Shown here: in pieces, positions 23,831 through 34,946 of the stretch
Layout of the letters: each line of letters opens with the position of its first letter
Numbering within the stretch: position 1 is the stretch's first letter
Assembly (NCBI GenBank): GCA_027596075.1
Contig: JADGJC010000059.1
Coordinates: 3,410 to 67,409 of the forward strand
Source of the DNA: Rhizophlyctis rosea
Taxonomy: Eukaryota; Chytridiomycota; Chytridiomycetes; Rhizophlyctidales; Rhizophlyctidaceae
Direction: 5' to 3'
Length of the DNA: 64,000 bases
Program-made: the position numbers and the translations under genes
Notes under the pieces: generated by a model
Database searches by the model: none
What the model saw: the letters and a program-made list of their open reading frames with translations, nothing else
What the model was told of the DNA's origin: nothing

Positions 23831-26800
23831 ATGGACATGTCACTGGACGTCCCCAATACCCGCACACGGGCGCGAAACAATTCCACCACTAGCACCGGCT
23901 CTCACTCCTCCGACATCAGCGATCACAGTCATACCCATGGCAGCGCCGATGGACATGATATGAACGATGATCATTACGGCCATCTGGATACGGATTCGCC
24001 GTCAAGCAATATGAACGGAGGAGATGGGTCGTCGGACTCGCAAATGCAAATGCAAGGAAGATCTCGACAGTATCAGACTGCGATGAAGTTGAAGAGCGCC
24101 GTTGGAGGCAATAGGGTTTGGGCGTGTGATCGATGTAAGTTAACTGTCAGTCCGAGCTGGAGTCTAATCGTTCTAAAATGGCATGGCTAATGTTTCTGCT
24201 TTAATCACGACAGGCTACCGACAAAAGGTGAAATGCGATTCCGCTCGTCCATCATGCACTCCATGCAAGCGCAAGAACACGCCCTGCACTTATGGTATCC
24301 GAGACACTTCCGCAGGAGGTGCGGGAGGAAGAAAAGGAAGGAGATACGACACCGCCGGCTACATTCGCATGCTTGAAGCAAGGTTGAGAGAAGTTGAAGA
24401 TATGGTCAGCGGTAGCGGGGGAAGCAAGAAAGATGGAGCAGGGGGACAAGGCTCCGCTCAAGGTGCACCTATGGCTCCATCGTCGGCACAAGGGTCTGGG
24501 ATGGCGGACCGGAGGGATCTACCAAATGGAGGCGGCTATCCGCCAATGGGTCACGCTGGGTATGGATACCCGCCACAACATGGTTACCCGGGCGTTCCAG
24601 CCCCCATGGTCGCTCCTGGTTACGCACCAGTCTCGCTGCCTCCACCTATCCCACCATCAAGCTCGAGCATGCATCCGGAGTACTATGGTCATGAAGCTTA
24701 CCGACCGCCACCACCTCCAATGCACATGATGCAAGGACCTCCGCCATTGCAAGTACCGTCATACCATGACCGGCCCCCGCTGCCGCCTCCTCCTGCACAC
24801 CCCCACCAGCCAGCGTACCACAACAGCTATCCTCCGCATCCATACCAACACCAACAGCCCTTGCCGCCACCACCAACATCATCTCAACACATGGTGGGAC
24901 CGTACGACCCAACTCGCTCTCCCAACAATGGAGAACCCTACGACTCGCTTCCGCCCCCGCCGCCATCCCTGCCAATCACACACGGGACGCACCTGCCGCC
25001 ACCAACTCCCAGCTACCTCCCGCTCTCCCGTTCTTCCTTCTCGCGGCCATCCCCGCCACCCCCACCATCACTCTACCCACCACCCTCCTTGCACACAACA
25101 TACCCACCACAAACATTATCAACATCCCGCAGCTACTCACCTCCACCCAACGCACGATCCGAGTCCCGTCGTGACTCGTACCGTTCCGACCAACGATCAA
25201 CAAGGAAACCCCTCGACATCATCACCAGCATCCACAAAAAGGACTTAGCCCTAGCCTCTCCTCCCCTATCTCCAACCACCGCATCCCTCTTCTCCCTCTC
25301 AACCCTCACACCCCTAGCCCAACTCTTCTTCACGCTAAAATACTCGACATTCTTCCTCCTCCCAATCCACCCGCCAACGTTCCTCAACAGCATTCAACAA
25401 CAACCCCCGTTCCTGCTGTACTCCATGGCGGCGGCGGTTGTGGATAACGTGTGGGAGGAGGTTGAGAGTTTGCGGGTTTATTGTAGGGAGAAGGGAATTA
25501 GGAGGGGAGAGGAAGGTGAACGGCTTATGGATATGTATTTGACGAAGGCTAGGACTTTGGTTGCGGATGAGGTTGAGAAGCCTACGTTGGAGGGGGCGGT
25601 TGCGTTGGGGTGTTTGGGGACTGCGGCTAGTTGTGAGTATCTACTCTTTTACAGATATATAGCATATGCCGTGAAACTCATGATTGATCTTTTTGCTTTC
25701 CGTTACAGTACTCGGTGAAGCCGCACTGGCACACTCGTTTGCATCAATGTCGGTCCGTATGGCGACTGACTTGCGGTTGAACATTGACCCGGATATTGAA
25801 GAAGTGCATGGAAGTTTGACTTGGTTGCAGAAAGAAGCGAGACGGAGGGCGTGGTGGACCGCTTGTGTGGTAAGATCTCGACTTCCTCATTACATTTTGT
25901 CACGCTCGTTACAATGTTGCTCATTCAATTACGTAAACAGCTCGACGCCCTAGATTCCGCACCTACGATGCCCTCATCACCCACCATCCTCGCTTCCGAC
26001 CTACCCCGCTTCGACCGTATCCCCTTCGTACACGACCGGGACAACACAACCGTCAAGGCACCCGCACCCGAACACTTATGGCAAAGCGTCACGTCCATCG
26101 ACGGGCTTCCGAACGTTGCGGCGTTTGCCCCTGGCAGCGACTTGGACCTGGCTGAATTCACTGGGGGCCTCGCAAGGGTCGTCGGCGAGCAAAGGAGATG
26201 GAGAGGGAAGATGGGACTCAGTGATGAAACTCCCGCGAAATCTCAGTCACAATCTGAGAATGACTTATCCGTGTCACGTCGAACGTCGTCGTCATCCGTG
26301 GCATCGAACAAGTCTCCTTCCCCAACACCCCCACCAAGACCCTTCACCCTCACTACCCTCCCCACCCACCTCGCCCAACTCGAAACCCACCTCCACAGCC
26401 TAGTGCAAACCCTCCCACCCTGGGCGCGCAACGTAGACAACTACACGTCCTTCTCGCACAACACTGTGGTTAGGGACCCACCGCCGTGGCAACTCCTCGT
26501 CAGTCACATCGTCTACCATGGTGTGTTGGTGGGGCTGTACCTCCCTGCGGGTGTGGATGTTGGTGGGGGATTGGGGACGCCGCAGGATATTGTGAAGGTT
26601 GTTGGGGATCGGATTGCTGCTACGGCGACGAGTACGGCGGGGCCGGGGTCGCCGCCTAATACGCCGCCGACTCGTCCACCACCTCTTACAATCCACCCAA
26701 CGGCACTGCACCACTCTCACCGAATCTCCCACCTGTTACGCCTTGCCTTAAACGCCGACGCAAACCTGAAACACTTTTCCGCATGGGTACTCCAATTCGT

Positions 26801-27041
26801 CTTTTACAGCTGCGTGGTGTTGAGTGTTGCTGTGCGGAGTTCGGCGAAGGCAAAAGTTAGCGGAGAGAGTAAGGAGGAGGATGGGTCTACCAGTGGGGGA
26901 GTGGAAATGATGACGGAGGAGGAGAGGGAAGGGTGTGATAGGGATTTGGATACGCATTTGAGGTTTTTTGATGTTTTTCGGGGGAGTGTTGTTGGGAGGA
27001 GGGTTAGGGCTGTTGTTGAGGAGGTTGTTGGGAGGATGTAG
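23831..27041 (+). CDS. Zn2Cys6 fungal transcription factor
   Basis: DNA-binding regulator with the fungal Zn2Cys6 binuclear cluster. Exons 23831-24134, 24214-25632, 25709-25869 and 25941-27041 join in consistent phases to 994 aa. The cluster spans the first intron: the first two Cys lie in ACDRC, the rest in QKVKCD and SCTPCKRKNTPC, followed by a short putative dimerisation helix (YIRMLEARLREVEDM). A long Pro-rich stretch (about residues 180-360) looks like an activation or linker segment. The second half resembles the fungal-specific transcription factor domain: ASMSVRMATDLRLN, then KEARRRAWWTACV. The frame extends upstream to 23606, but MDMSLDV is the more natural start. The target genes cannot be read from the sequence. 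The 27042-27861 gap follows, with a T13 run at 27087-27099. Confidence 0.92.
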
Positions 27042-27861
27042 GGGGAGGTGTATGTCTGTTTGGGGATGGGTTGATGGGTACCTACCTTTTTTTTTTTTTC
27101 TTTTCACACCTTGTACAGATTAATATTAAGATTCTTTCAACTATTGCACAAAGGATGGCGATATTTAGTTCATAATGTATCTTTTTGTGAAGCGAGTTTT
27201 TGACATGAATCAATGTGTTATTCAATCAATATTCTGATGAAGTCCATCATACAAAATGCAAGGTCTCATGAGGTATATCCCACTTTCAATAGCTAGCTAG
27301 CTCTGGCGAGTATGTGCACACCGCAGGTCCAACAACTTTCGGTGAAACGGTGGTTTGACCTGTTTTGTGTAGATGCAAGTACTGATCTGATGATAGAGCG
27401 TGAAGCAGTTGAAGACTCCTGAAATATGGATATACCTAAGTGATGTATGACCAGGTCTTCATGAATTGGTTCAACTGATCTTCACTTTTAGACACTTTGG
27501 ACCTTTGGTAGCTTTTGGTCAGTCGTACTAAATTAGTCGTGGTCGCTTGGTGATTTGGTCATCCACATTCAATCAAGCCACACTCTATGTGGCTCCAGCC
27601 AGGCTGCAAAAGGGTTCCATTCAGTGCATGCCACACATTGCCACTTCACACCTTCCCCATGCTTCATTTTTGATTTTCCCTTCAACTCATCTCACTGGTA
27701 GATCTACTCTGATTTGTGGGACGGACTCTTGGCTTACTACGACGCGCAACAAGGTCAGGGAATATCATATATTGATAGCAGACACTCCCGACTTACACAT
27801 AAACACCTCGACCTTGGCCCGCAACCACTAACCCGGTCCGCCCAGTCAGCCGCACACAGTG
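27042..27861. other. Intergenic region
   Basis: About 820 bp between two plus-strand genes. A T13 run at 27087-27099 lies just after the stop codon of the transcription factor. No coding or RNA signature; it presumably carries the SWR1 promoter. Confidence 0.5.
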
Positions 27862-30800
27862 ATGGTGTTTCAAACGGACGGAAACTCGTCCACCCCTGAT
27901 CCGGTCACTGTAGTATCGGAGACCCAGCAACAACAACCGATCTTACGTTCCCACGACATCAACGCCGACCCACTAACAACACATAATAGTGACTCGTCAA
28001 CATCCAGTCTGTCAGACGTGGGTGAATTATCAGACTCGGAAGAAGCACCACAACTGCAACACGCAGAAGATACCTCACATACTCCCGTCCCCGAAGCCCA
28101 ACCCTCATTTCCATCCTCAAAGTCCCCCACTCCAATCGTTTTTCGCCGAGGCAAACTTTCCACGCTACCAGCAACACCAGCACACGAGGTAAACGAACCC
28201 TCGTCCTCCTCCTCCACACCACCAGCTTCATCCCGCCCAGTACGCTCGTCAAGACTGCGTGCTTCCCAACAACCCGAACCAGATATCTCGCCATCATCTT
28301 CCCCTATTGAACCTTCAACGCCCAACTCTGCAACACGCGGCCGTGGAAGGCCAAGAGGACGGCCAAGAGGGCGTGCAACTGCACATGCGGTAGTATCTGC
28401 AGGCGTCAAGCGTAGGCGGGAGGAGGATGATGAAGATGGTGAGGACGGGTTTGGAACTCCTCCGTCCGCCAAAAGAGGCAGGGGAGGTGGGCGTGGAGGA
28501 AGGGGAGGAAGGGGTGGGTCGGCTGTGGTGGTGGTGAGCGATGCGACTCCGGTGAGCACACGCAAGAATGAGAAAATGGTTGAGGGTGTGTCAGCAGGCG
28601 CAAGCGGTAGAGGGCGGGGCCGAGGAAGGGGCAGAGGCGGATCGTTGACAAGCACGGTGCCTCTGATAAATGAGGGATCGTCACCGTCATCCCATCTGTC
28701 AATAGGAAGCGAACCAAATGGATCTTCTAGTGGAAGTGGGAGTGGCGGCAGAGGGAGCGGACGGGGTAGAGGGAGAGGGCGGGGAAGGGGCTTGTCCTCA
28801 CTAGATCCCGACTCGTCGCCATTGGGAACGCCAACAAGGCGAGGACCCGGTCGGCCACCCAAAAACAGCATGTTACCTCCCACCCCACATATTGCCCAAC
28901 CATCTCGCACAACCAGCTCACAAAACCATGCCTCAGCTACACAATCAAGACAATCCCGCCGGCAGGCAACAAATCATGACGCAGAGCCGTCAGCACCTTC
29001 TCAACCACCAGCTCCATCCGACGATGACGAAGAAGACGACGCACCTCTCTCGGTGCGACGAAATATCATGATGACGCCGCTTGAGAGGCGGAAACGTCAG
29101 GCTGTGGAGAGCAAGAAGCAGGAGCTGCGGAAGGTTTTGGATGGGTATGATACTAGTTTGAGGGAACTGTATTACCTGGATTCGAATAAGCCCATGTTGG
29201 AGTTTGATCCGGTCAGACTCAAATTGGATAAGAGTGAGAAGATGATGAAGGTGGGTTGATGTGCCCATCCTGCTTGAGCCGCACCAGCTCATTGGGAAAT
29301 GACTAAAACTCGTATGCCCCATCAGTTTCTAGCAATGTACGACCTCTGGGACGCAGTATCAGAATCAGTAATTGACACAGCCGCAACCTCCTCCTCCCGT
29401 GTCGGCACCCGCCACGCAATAAACAAAGAACGTCAAACCGCGACCGCTGCCCTATCCGACCTCCGCCCCTTCCGCCTCACCCGCGCCGACCTCAACCTCC
29501 CCCACCACCACAACACCCTCTCTGACTATCTCACCTCCTTCGTCTGGCTCGACGACGACATCATAACCCCCGAAGAAGTCAACACCAGAATAACCGAATC
29601 CGCTTCAGTCCTCCAAAAAATCCGCGAATACCAATCCATAGGCCTCCTGAAAGGCCTCACCCTCTCCGACCTCGAACCAAAACCCCCACCACAACCCTCG
29701 ACACACTGGTCCGCCCTCCTCGAAGAAGCCAAATGGTGGCATACGCTAACATCACGGTACTCCCGCACCCGGGCCGGGATACAAAGTAAAGTCAACAAAG
29801 CGCTACTGGATTTCCATTCTGCGCGGGCGAAAAGGGAGGAGAGGGCAAAGGAGAGGGAAGAGAAGGAGAGGATGAAGCGGGCTAAAGTTGTTGCGGGGGA
29901 GGTGATGAAGATGTGGAGGGTTGTTGATGCGATTATTGGGGCTTTTTTGAGGCGGTTGGATGAGGAGGAGAGGAAGAGGGTTGGGAGGGAGACGATGAGG
30001 AGGATGATTGAGGAGAGTCGGAGGGTTTTGGGTGTGGGTGGTGGTGGTGGGGGGAGTTCGCCGGTGGGGGTGTCGAGGATGGGGAGTGTGAGTGGTGGTG
30101 GGGGGGGTGGGGGGTGGAGTTCGGGGCCGGGGAGTCCGGCGGGGAGTTATGTGTGTGGGGAGGGGGGATCTAGTTCGGGGGTGTATGGATATCGGGATGA
30201 TGATGGGATGAGTGAAGGGGGTGGAAGTTATATGGGTGGGGAGGCAATGTCGAGTGCTGGGGGTTCGACGTTTGGAGATGATAGTCGAAGCTTCGAGGGG
30301 TCGGCGAGGGGTGAAAGTGATGATGAGGAAGGTGGATGGGATGTTGAGGAAGTGGATGATGAGACGACTATGGCGGCTGTGGAGGGAGAGAGTGATGATG
30401 ATGAGGTGGAGGCGCTTGCGAGGGAGGCTGAGGAGGATTTTGATGAGGAGTTCTTGCGGGGATATCTAGCATATGGAAGTGGGGTTGGCGATGAGGGGGA
30501 GGGTGACGATGAGGAAGTGGACGTAAATGGTGATGGAGATGCAGAAGAAGAAGGGGACGCAATGGATCTGGATGAAGAAGAGACGGAAGCTGACGCAGCC
30601 AACGCTGCAAGTCTGGAAGACCTCACCAAAACGGACGAAGAATTTCCACCCTCCGACGATCTGCACTCCGACATCCCCATACCCTCCACCATATCCTCAA
30701 CCTCATCCTCACCCAACCCGCATTCCGCCGCGTCATCGCCTCACCCGCACTTGGATGACACTGATTTTGACATTCCGACCGGTGCGGGTGCGGAAGAAGA

Positions 30801-33800
30801 GGACGATGAGACGACTATGGCGGCTGCGGAGGGGGAGGAAGACAGTGATGAGGACGAGGTGGAGGCGCTTGAGAGGGAGGCTGAGGAGGAGTTTGATGAG
30901 GAGTTTTTGAGGGGATATTTGGCGTTTGGGAGGGCTGGTGGGGAAGGGGTGGAGGGGGAGGAGGGGAGGGATGAGGAGGCAGGGAATGATGGAGGAGAGG
31001 GGAAGAGGGAGGGTAAGGGGGGTGGAAAGGGGCTAGTGGTGGGTAGCGAAGAGATGACCACGGAGAAAGCGGATGCAATGGAAATAGAACGGGAGAATCC
31101 AATCCAACCGGAGACGCAGGCCGTCGCCGCTCAATCATCCAATGAATCCCCACCGACCGCAACGAACGATCAACAACCCACATCAGAAACACAAATAGCG
31201 TCCAGACACACCACGCCCATTCCTTTCCTCTTGCGCGGAACGTTGCGAGAGTACCAACGAGATGGGTTGGATTGGTTGGCGGGGTTGTATGATAAGGGGT
31301 TGAATGGGATTTTGGCTGATGAGATGGGGTTGGGGAAAACCATCCAGACGATTGCATTGTTGGCGCATTTGGCGTGTCATAAAGGAGTTTGGGGTAAGTT
31401 ACACTGTAACCTACAATGTCCGCGCAAAACACGGAAGCACTCATTATCAATTACACCAGGCCCACACCTAATCATCGTCCCAACCTCCGTCATGCTAAAC
31501 TGGGACCGAGAATTCAAAACCTGGTGCCCAGCCTTCAAACTCCTAACCTACTACGGCACCCAACTCGAACGGCAACAAAAACGCGTAGGATGGACAAAAA
31601 AGGACGCCTTCCACGTCGTTATCACGTCTTATCAACTGGTAATCAAAGACCACGCCATGTTCCGGAGGAAAAAGTGGGAATATCTGATACTTGATGAGGC
31701 GCATCATATTAAGAATTTCCGGAGTTTGAGGTGGAGGACGTTGTTGGGGTTTAAGAGTGAGAGGCGGTTGCTTGTTACGGGGACGCCGTTGCAGAATCGG
31801 CTTGTGGAGTTGTGGAGTTTGATGTATTTTTTGATGCCCGGGGAGGGTGGTGTGGAAGCCGCTGAAGGTGGGAAGGAGAAGGGCGGTGGTGGTGGTGGTG
31901 GGGAGGTGGGCGGTGGAACAACAGCAGGGGGAGGAGGAGGAATGATAACAAAAGGCTTCGCAACCATGAAAGAATTCCAAGAATGGTTCTCTGTCCCCGT
32001 CGACAAACTCGTTTCCACAACCGACACTCCCCACGCCACATCTTCCGCTGAAACCGTCATTTCCGCCCTCGCCGGGGACGACTCGTCCACCCAAGACCCC
32101 GAAACCCAATCCACGATAACACAACTCCACTCCCTTCTCAGACCATACATCCTCCGCCGCCTAAAACACGACGTCGAGAAACAACTTCCCTGTAAATACG
32201 AACACGTGGTACGATGCCGCCTTTCGAAGCGACAACGATTCCTGTATGACGAGTTTATGAGTCGGACAAAGACTAGGGAAGAGTTGAGGAGTGGACGGTA
32301 TATGGGTGTGTTGAGTGTTTTGATGCAGTTGAGGAAGGTTTGTAATCATCCGGATTTGTTTGAGGTTAGGGAGGTTGTTGGGGGGTTTTGTGCAGGGGTG
32401 GGGGTTGTGGGGAGGGTTGGGGGGGAGGTTTTGGGGGTTTGTGGACGGTTGGGGATGTTTCGAGAGGAAGGGGGGATGAGTGCGAGGCTGGTGTTGGGTG
32501 TTGGGAGGGGGAGGGAGGGTGTATGGGAGTTTTGNNNNNNNNNNGCTGGCGGGTGTGGGTCTGTGCTCGGGTCCGGTCGGGTTTTGGGGAGTTTTGGGAG
32601 GGGGAGGCGGATGTTGAGGGTATTGGGAGGGGGATTGAGGGGATGATTGCGGGGGCGGTGGAGGTTGAGCGGAAGGCGTGGAGTGTTGTAGAGGGGTTGA
32701 AGGGTGAGGGAAGGAATGTTGAAGCTCCGTATGGGAGTTTGGAGGTTTGGAGGGCGGTGAGGAGGTGGAAGGATGCGAAGGAGGAGGTGGAAAAGTGGGA
32801 GGTTGTACGGAGTGTTTGGAAGGCTAGGAGGGGTGGTGGGGTTACATATGTGGCGGGATTTGTGAGGCTTTTGAAAGGTCTCGGAAAACGGGCCGTAGAT
32901 CCAGGTGGTGATGAACGAGCGGATCTGTTGAAACGCCTCGGACTCATCATCACTTACGGCGAACGCTGCGAACGCCTGAAAGACCTCGTCGACCGTTTCG
33001 CGGTCGTCACTCCCCGCGTCGTAGTATTCACCCCAACCTACCGCACCACATCCGGCGTCGACGCCTCCAAACTCCAACAGGAAATTTCCCTCCTAGACGG
33101 GGGATACACAAAACACATATTCAATCTCCCACCGGCGGGATTATTCGACCGCGTAGTGGAAGACGGAACGGGGGATGGTGTGTGTCATGTGGCGGAGACG
33201 CGGCTGACGTTGAGTTTCCCGGATAAGAGGTTGCTGCAGTTTGATTGTGGGAAGTTGCAGACGCTTGATCGGCTTTTGAGGGATTTTAAGAGGGGTGGGC
33301 ATAGGGCGTTGATTTTTACGCAGATGACGAGGATGTTGGGTCAGTTGAACATTTGCGAACTTTTCTGTTGGTCATACAACCATATTGTTTTTTATGGTTG
33401 CTAACATTCGCTTTGGTGGCATACTCAGACATCCTAGAAATCTTCCTCAACATCCACGGCCACCGGTACCTCCGTCTCGACGGCGCGACGAAACCCGAAG
33501 CGCGGCAAACGCTTATGGAGAGGTTTAATCGCGATGAGAGGATATTGTGCTTTATTCTTTCGACGCGGAGTGGAGGGGTTGGGATGAATTTGACGGGAGC
33601 GGATGCGGTGGTGTTTTATGATAGTGATTGGAATCCTGCTATGGATGGTGGGTTGTCTCTTTGTCCTCCGAGATTGTTGATGCAAAAGTTGTTGTGTAAC
33701 ATTTGCTTATCCATGTTTATCAACAGCCCAAGCACAAGACCGCGCGCACCGCATCGGCCAAACCCGCGAAGTGCATATTTACCGTTTGATATCCGAGCAC

Positions 33801-34496
33801 ACGATTGAGGAAAACATCTTGCGCAAGACGGAGCAGAAGCGACGACTTGATGATCTTGTTATCAAGGAAGGGGAGTTCAACGTAGGATTTTTGAAGAGGT
33901 TGACGGGGACCGGGGATGGTACTCCTGGGGGCGGCGGTGTCGCGAGGGTTGACTGGAGGGATTGGTTGGATGAGGGGATGGTGGGTGGGGAGGGTGAAGG
34001 TGAAGGGGAGGAGGCGGAGGCGGCGGTTGGGGAGGGTGACGATGAGAATGCGGAGGGAAATAAAGACAAAGGCAAACAAAAGATGAAGGCCAAAGGAAAG
34101 AAGAAGAAAGGCAAAGGGAAGAAGAAAGATGAGCGGGAGTGGGAGATGGCTATGGTCATGGCTGAGGATGAGGATGATGTTGTTGCTTTGCGGGGTGCGA
34201 GGGAGGAGATGGAGGTTGATGCTGTTGATTTTGAGGATGGGGGTGGTGCGGGTGGGAGTAGAATTCGTCAAGACGAGAAGGGGGACTCGGATGAAGAGGA
34301 ATCGGAGGACGAGGAAGGTGGTGGAGGTGGGGTGGAGGAAGGGAAGGAACCACAAGATGTTGTGGAGGTTATACCAGAGCGGGATAGGAGGGCGGATGGG
34401 GGGAGGTTGAAACATGTTGAGGAGTATATGTTTTTGTGGCGGATTGAGGAGATGGGGTTGGGTGGGGTGATGAAGTTGGAGGATTTCTTTGGGTAG
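27862..34496 (+). CDS. SWR1: SWR1-type chromatin remodelling ATPase
   Basis: Catalytic subunit of the SWR1/SRCAP complex, which swaps H2A for H2A.Z in nucleosomes. Exons: 27862-29250, 29326-31393, 31460-33339, 33429-33647, 33727-34496, about 2100 aa. Order: acidic/Ser-rich N-terminus; RG-rich segment with AT-hook-like cores (GRPRGRP near 28350, GPGRPPKN near 28847); the conserved Swr1 block ending [13 protein letters not shown] domain from about 29703 ([20 protein letters not shown]); two copies of an acidic module (30345-30483, 30795-30935); Snf2 ATPase with [22 protein letters not shown] and LVTGTPLQN; the long family insert; and helicase-C with [11 protein letters not shown] and [11 protein letters not shown]. 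Ten N at 32535-32544 fall in the insert, and the frame differs on the two sides, so the true gap length is unknown. The tail is Lys/Glu-rich. The 31394-31459 intron is 66 bp and stop-free. The start is the ATG two codons into MVFQTDG; there is none better upstream. Confidence 0.92.
30345..30935 (+). repeat. Duplicated acidic module inside SWR1
   Basis: Two nearly identical coding blocks, about 30345-30483 and 30795-30935. They read [20 protein letters not shown]...[13 protein letters not shown] and [20 protein letters not shown]...[16 protein letters not shown]1/SRCAP proteins normally have one such conserved DDEET...EELL segment upstream of the ATPase. The DNA similarity is high across both copies, which suggests a tandem duplication with a diverged 300-bp spacer. 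Confidence 0.8.
32535..32544. other. Assembly gap (10 N)
   Basis: Ten consecutive N in the middle of the SWR1 coding region. A fixed length of ten usually marks a gap of unknown size. Reading frames before and after do not match across exactly ten bases. Confidence 0.98.
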
Positions 34497-34946
34497 AGGG
34501 AGTGACGTGCAGGTTCTTATATTATGCCTTTGTCAGCGCTATTCACCAAATAGGATGATGAGACCCACTGATGTGCCCGATATTCCTGGGACCTTCAGTC
34601 ACGCAAACCATGAAAGTGGAGCGAAGTGTGCATCCCCCTCCATGAATCGGGATGCAATCGAGATGTCGTAATGCGCACCACATCACGCCCGTATATCAAA
34701 CGGCAGTTATATGGGCCACTTAGTCATTGCAAGGGATAGGACCTTAGATGCGAATGCTGAAAGAAAGACTTTCTACATGGGAGATGTGCTTTACAGAACT
34801 GGGCCCACTCAATCGTCTGTGCTTTTGCAGCCTTCAAGATGCAATTGTTGCATCAACTGCTTGCACCGAACAAATACAAGAATTTATTTCTCTCTATCTA
34901 CTGAGAGATATTGAGAAAAGCCCCTGTTCGTGAGCCTTGAACTTTC
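34497..34946. other. Short intergenic region between convergent genes
   Basis: 450 bp between the stop codons of SWR1 and the kinase-WD40 gene. No coding signature; expected to hold the 3' ends of both transcripts. Confidence 0.6.

Noticed and set aside
27870..28910. Minus-strand open frame of 346 codons
   Set aside because: It is the antisense of the SWR1 first exon. Its Pro/Leu/Arg-rich output mirrors the RG-rich sense strand and there is no domain.
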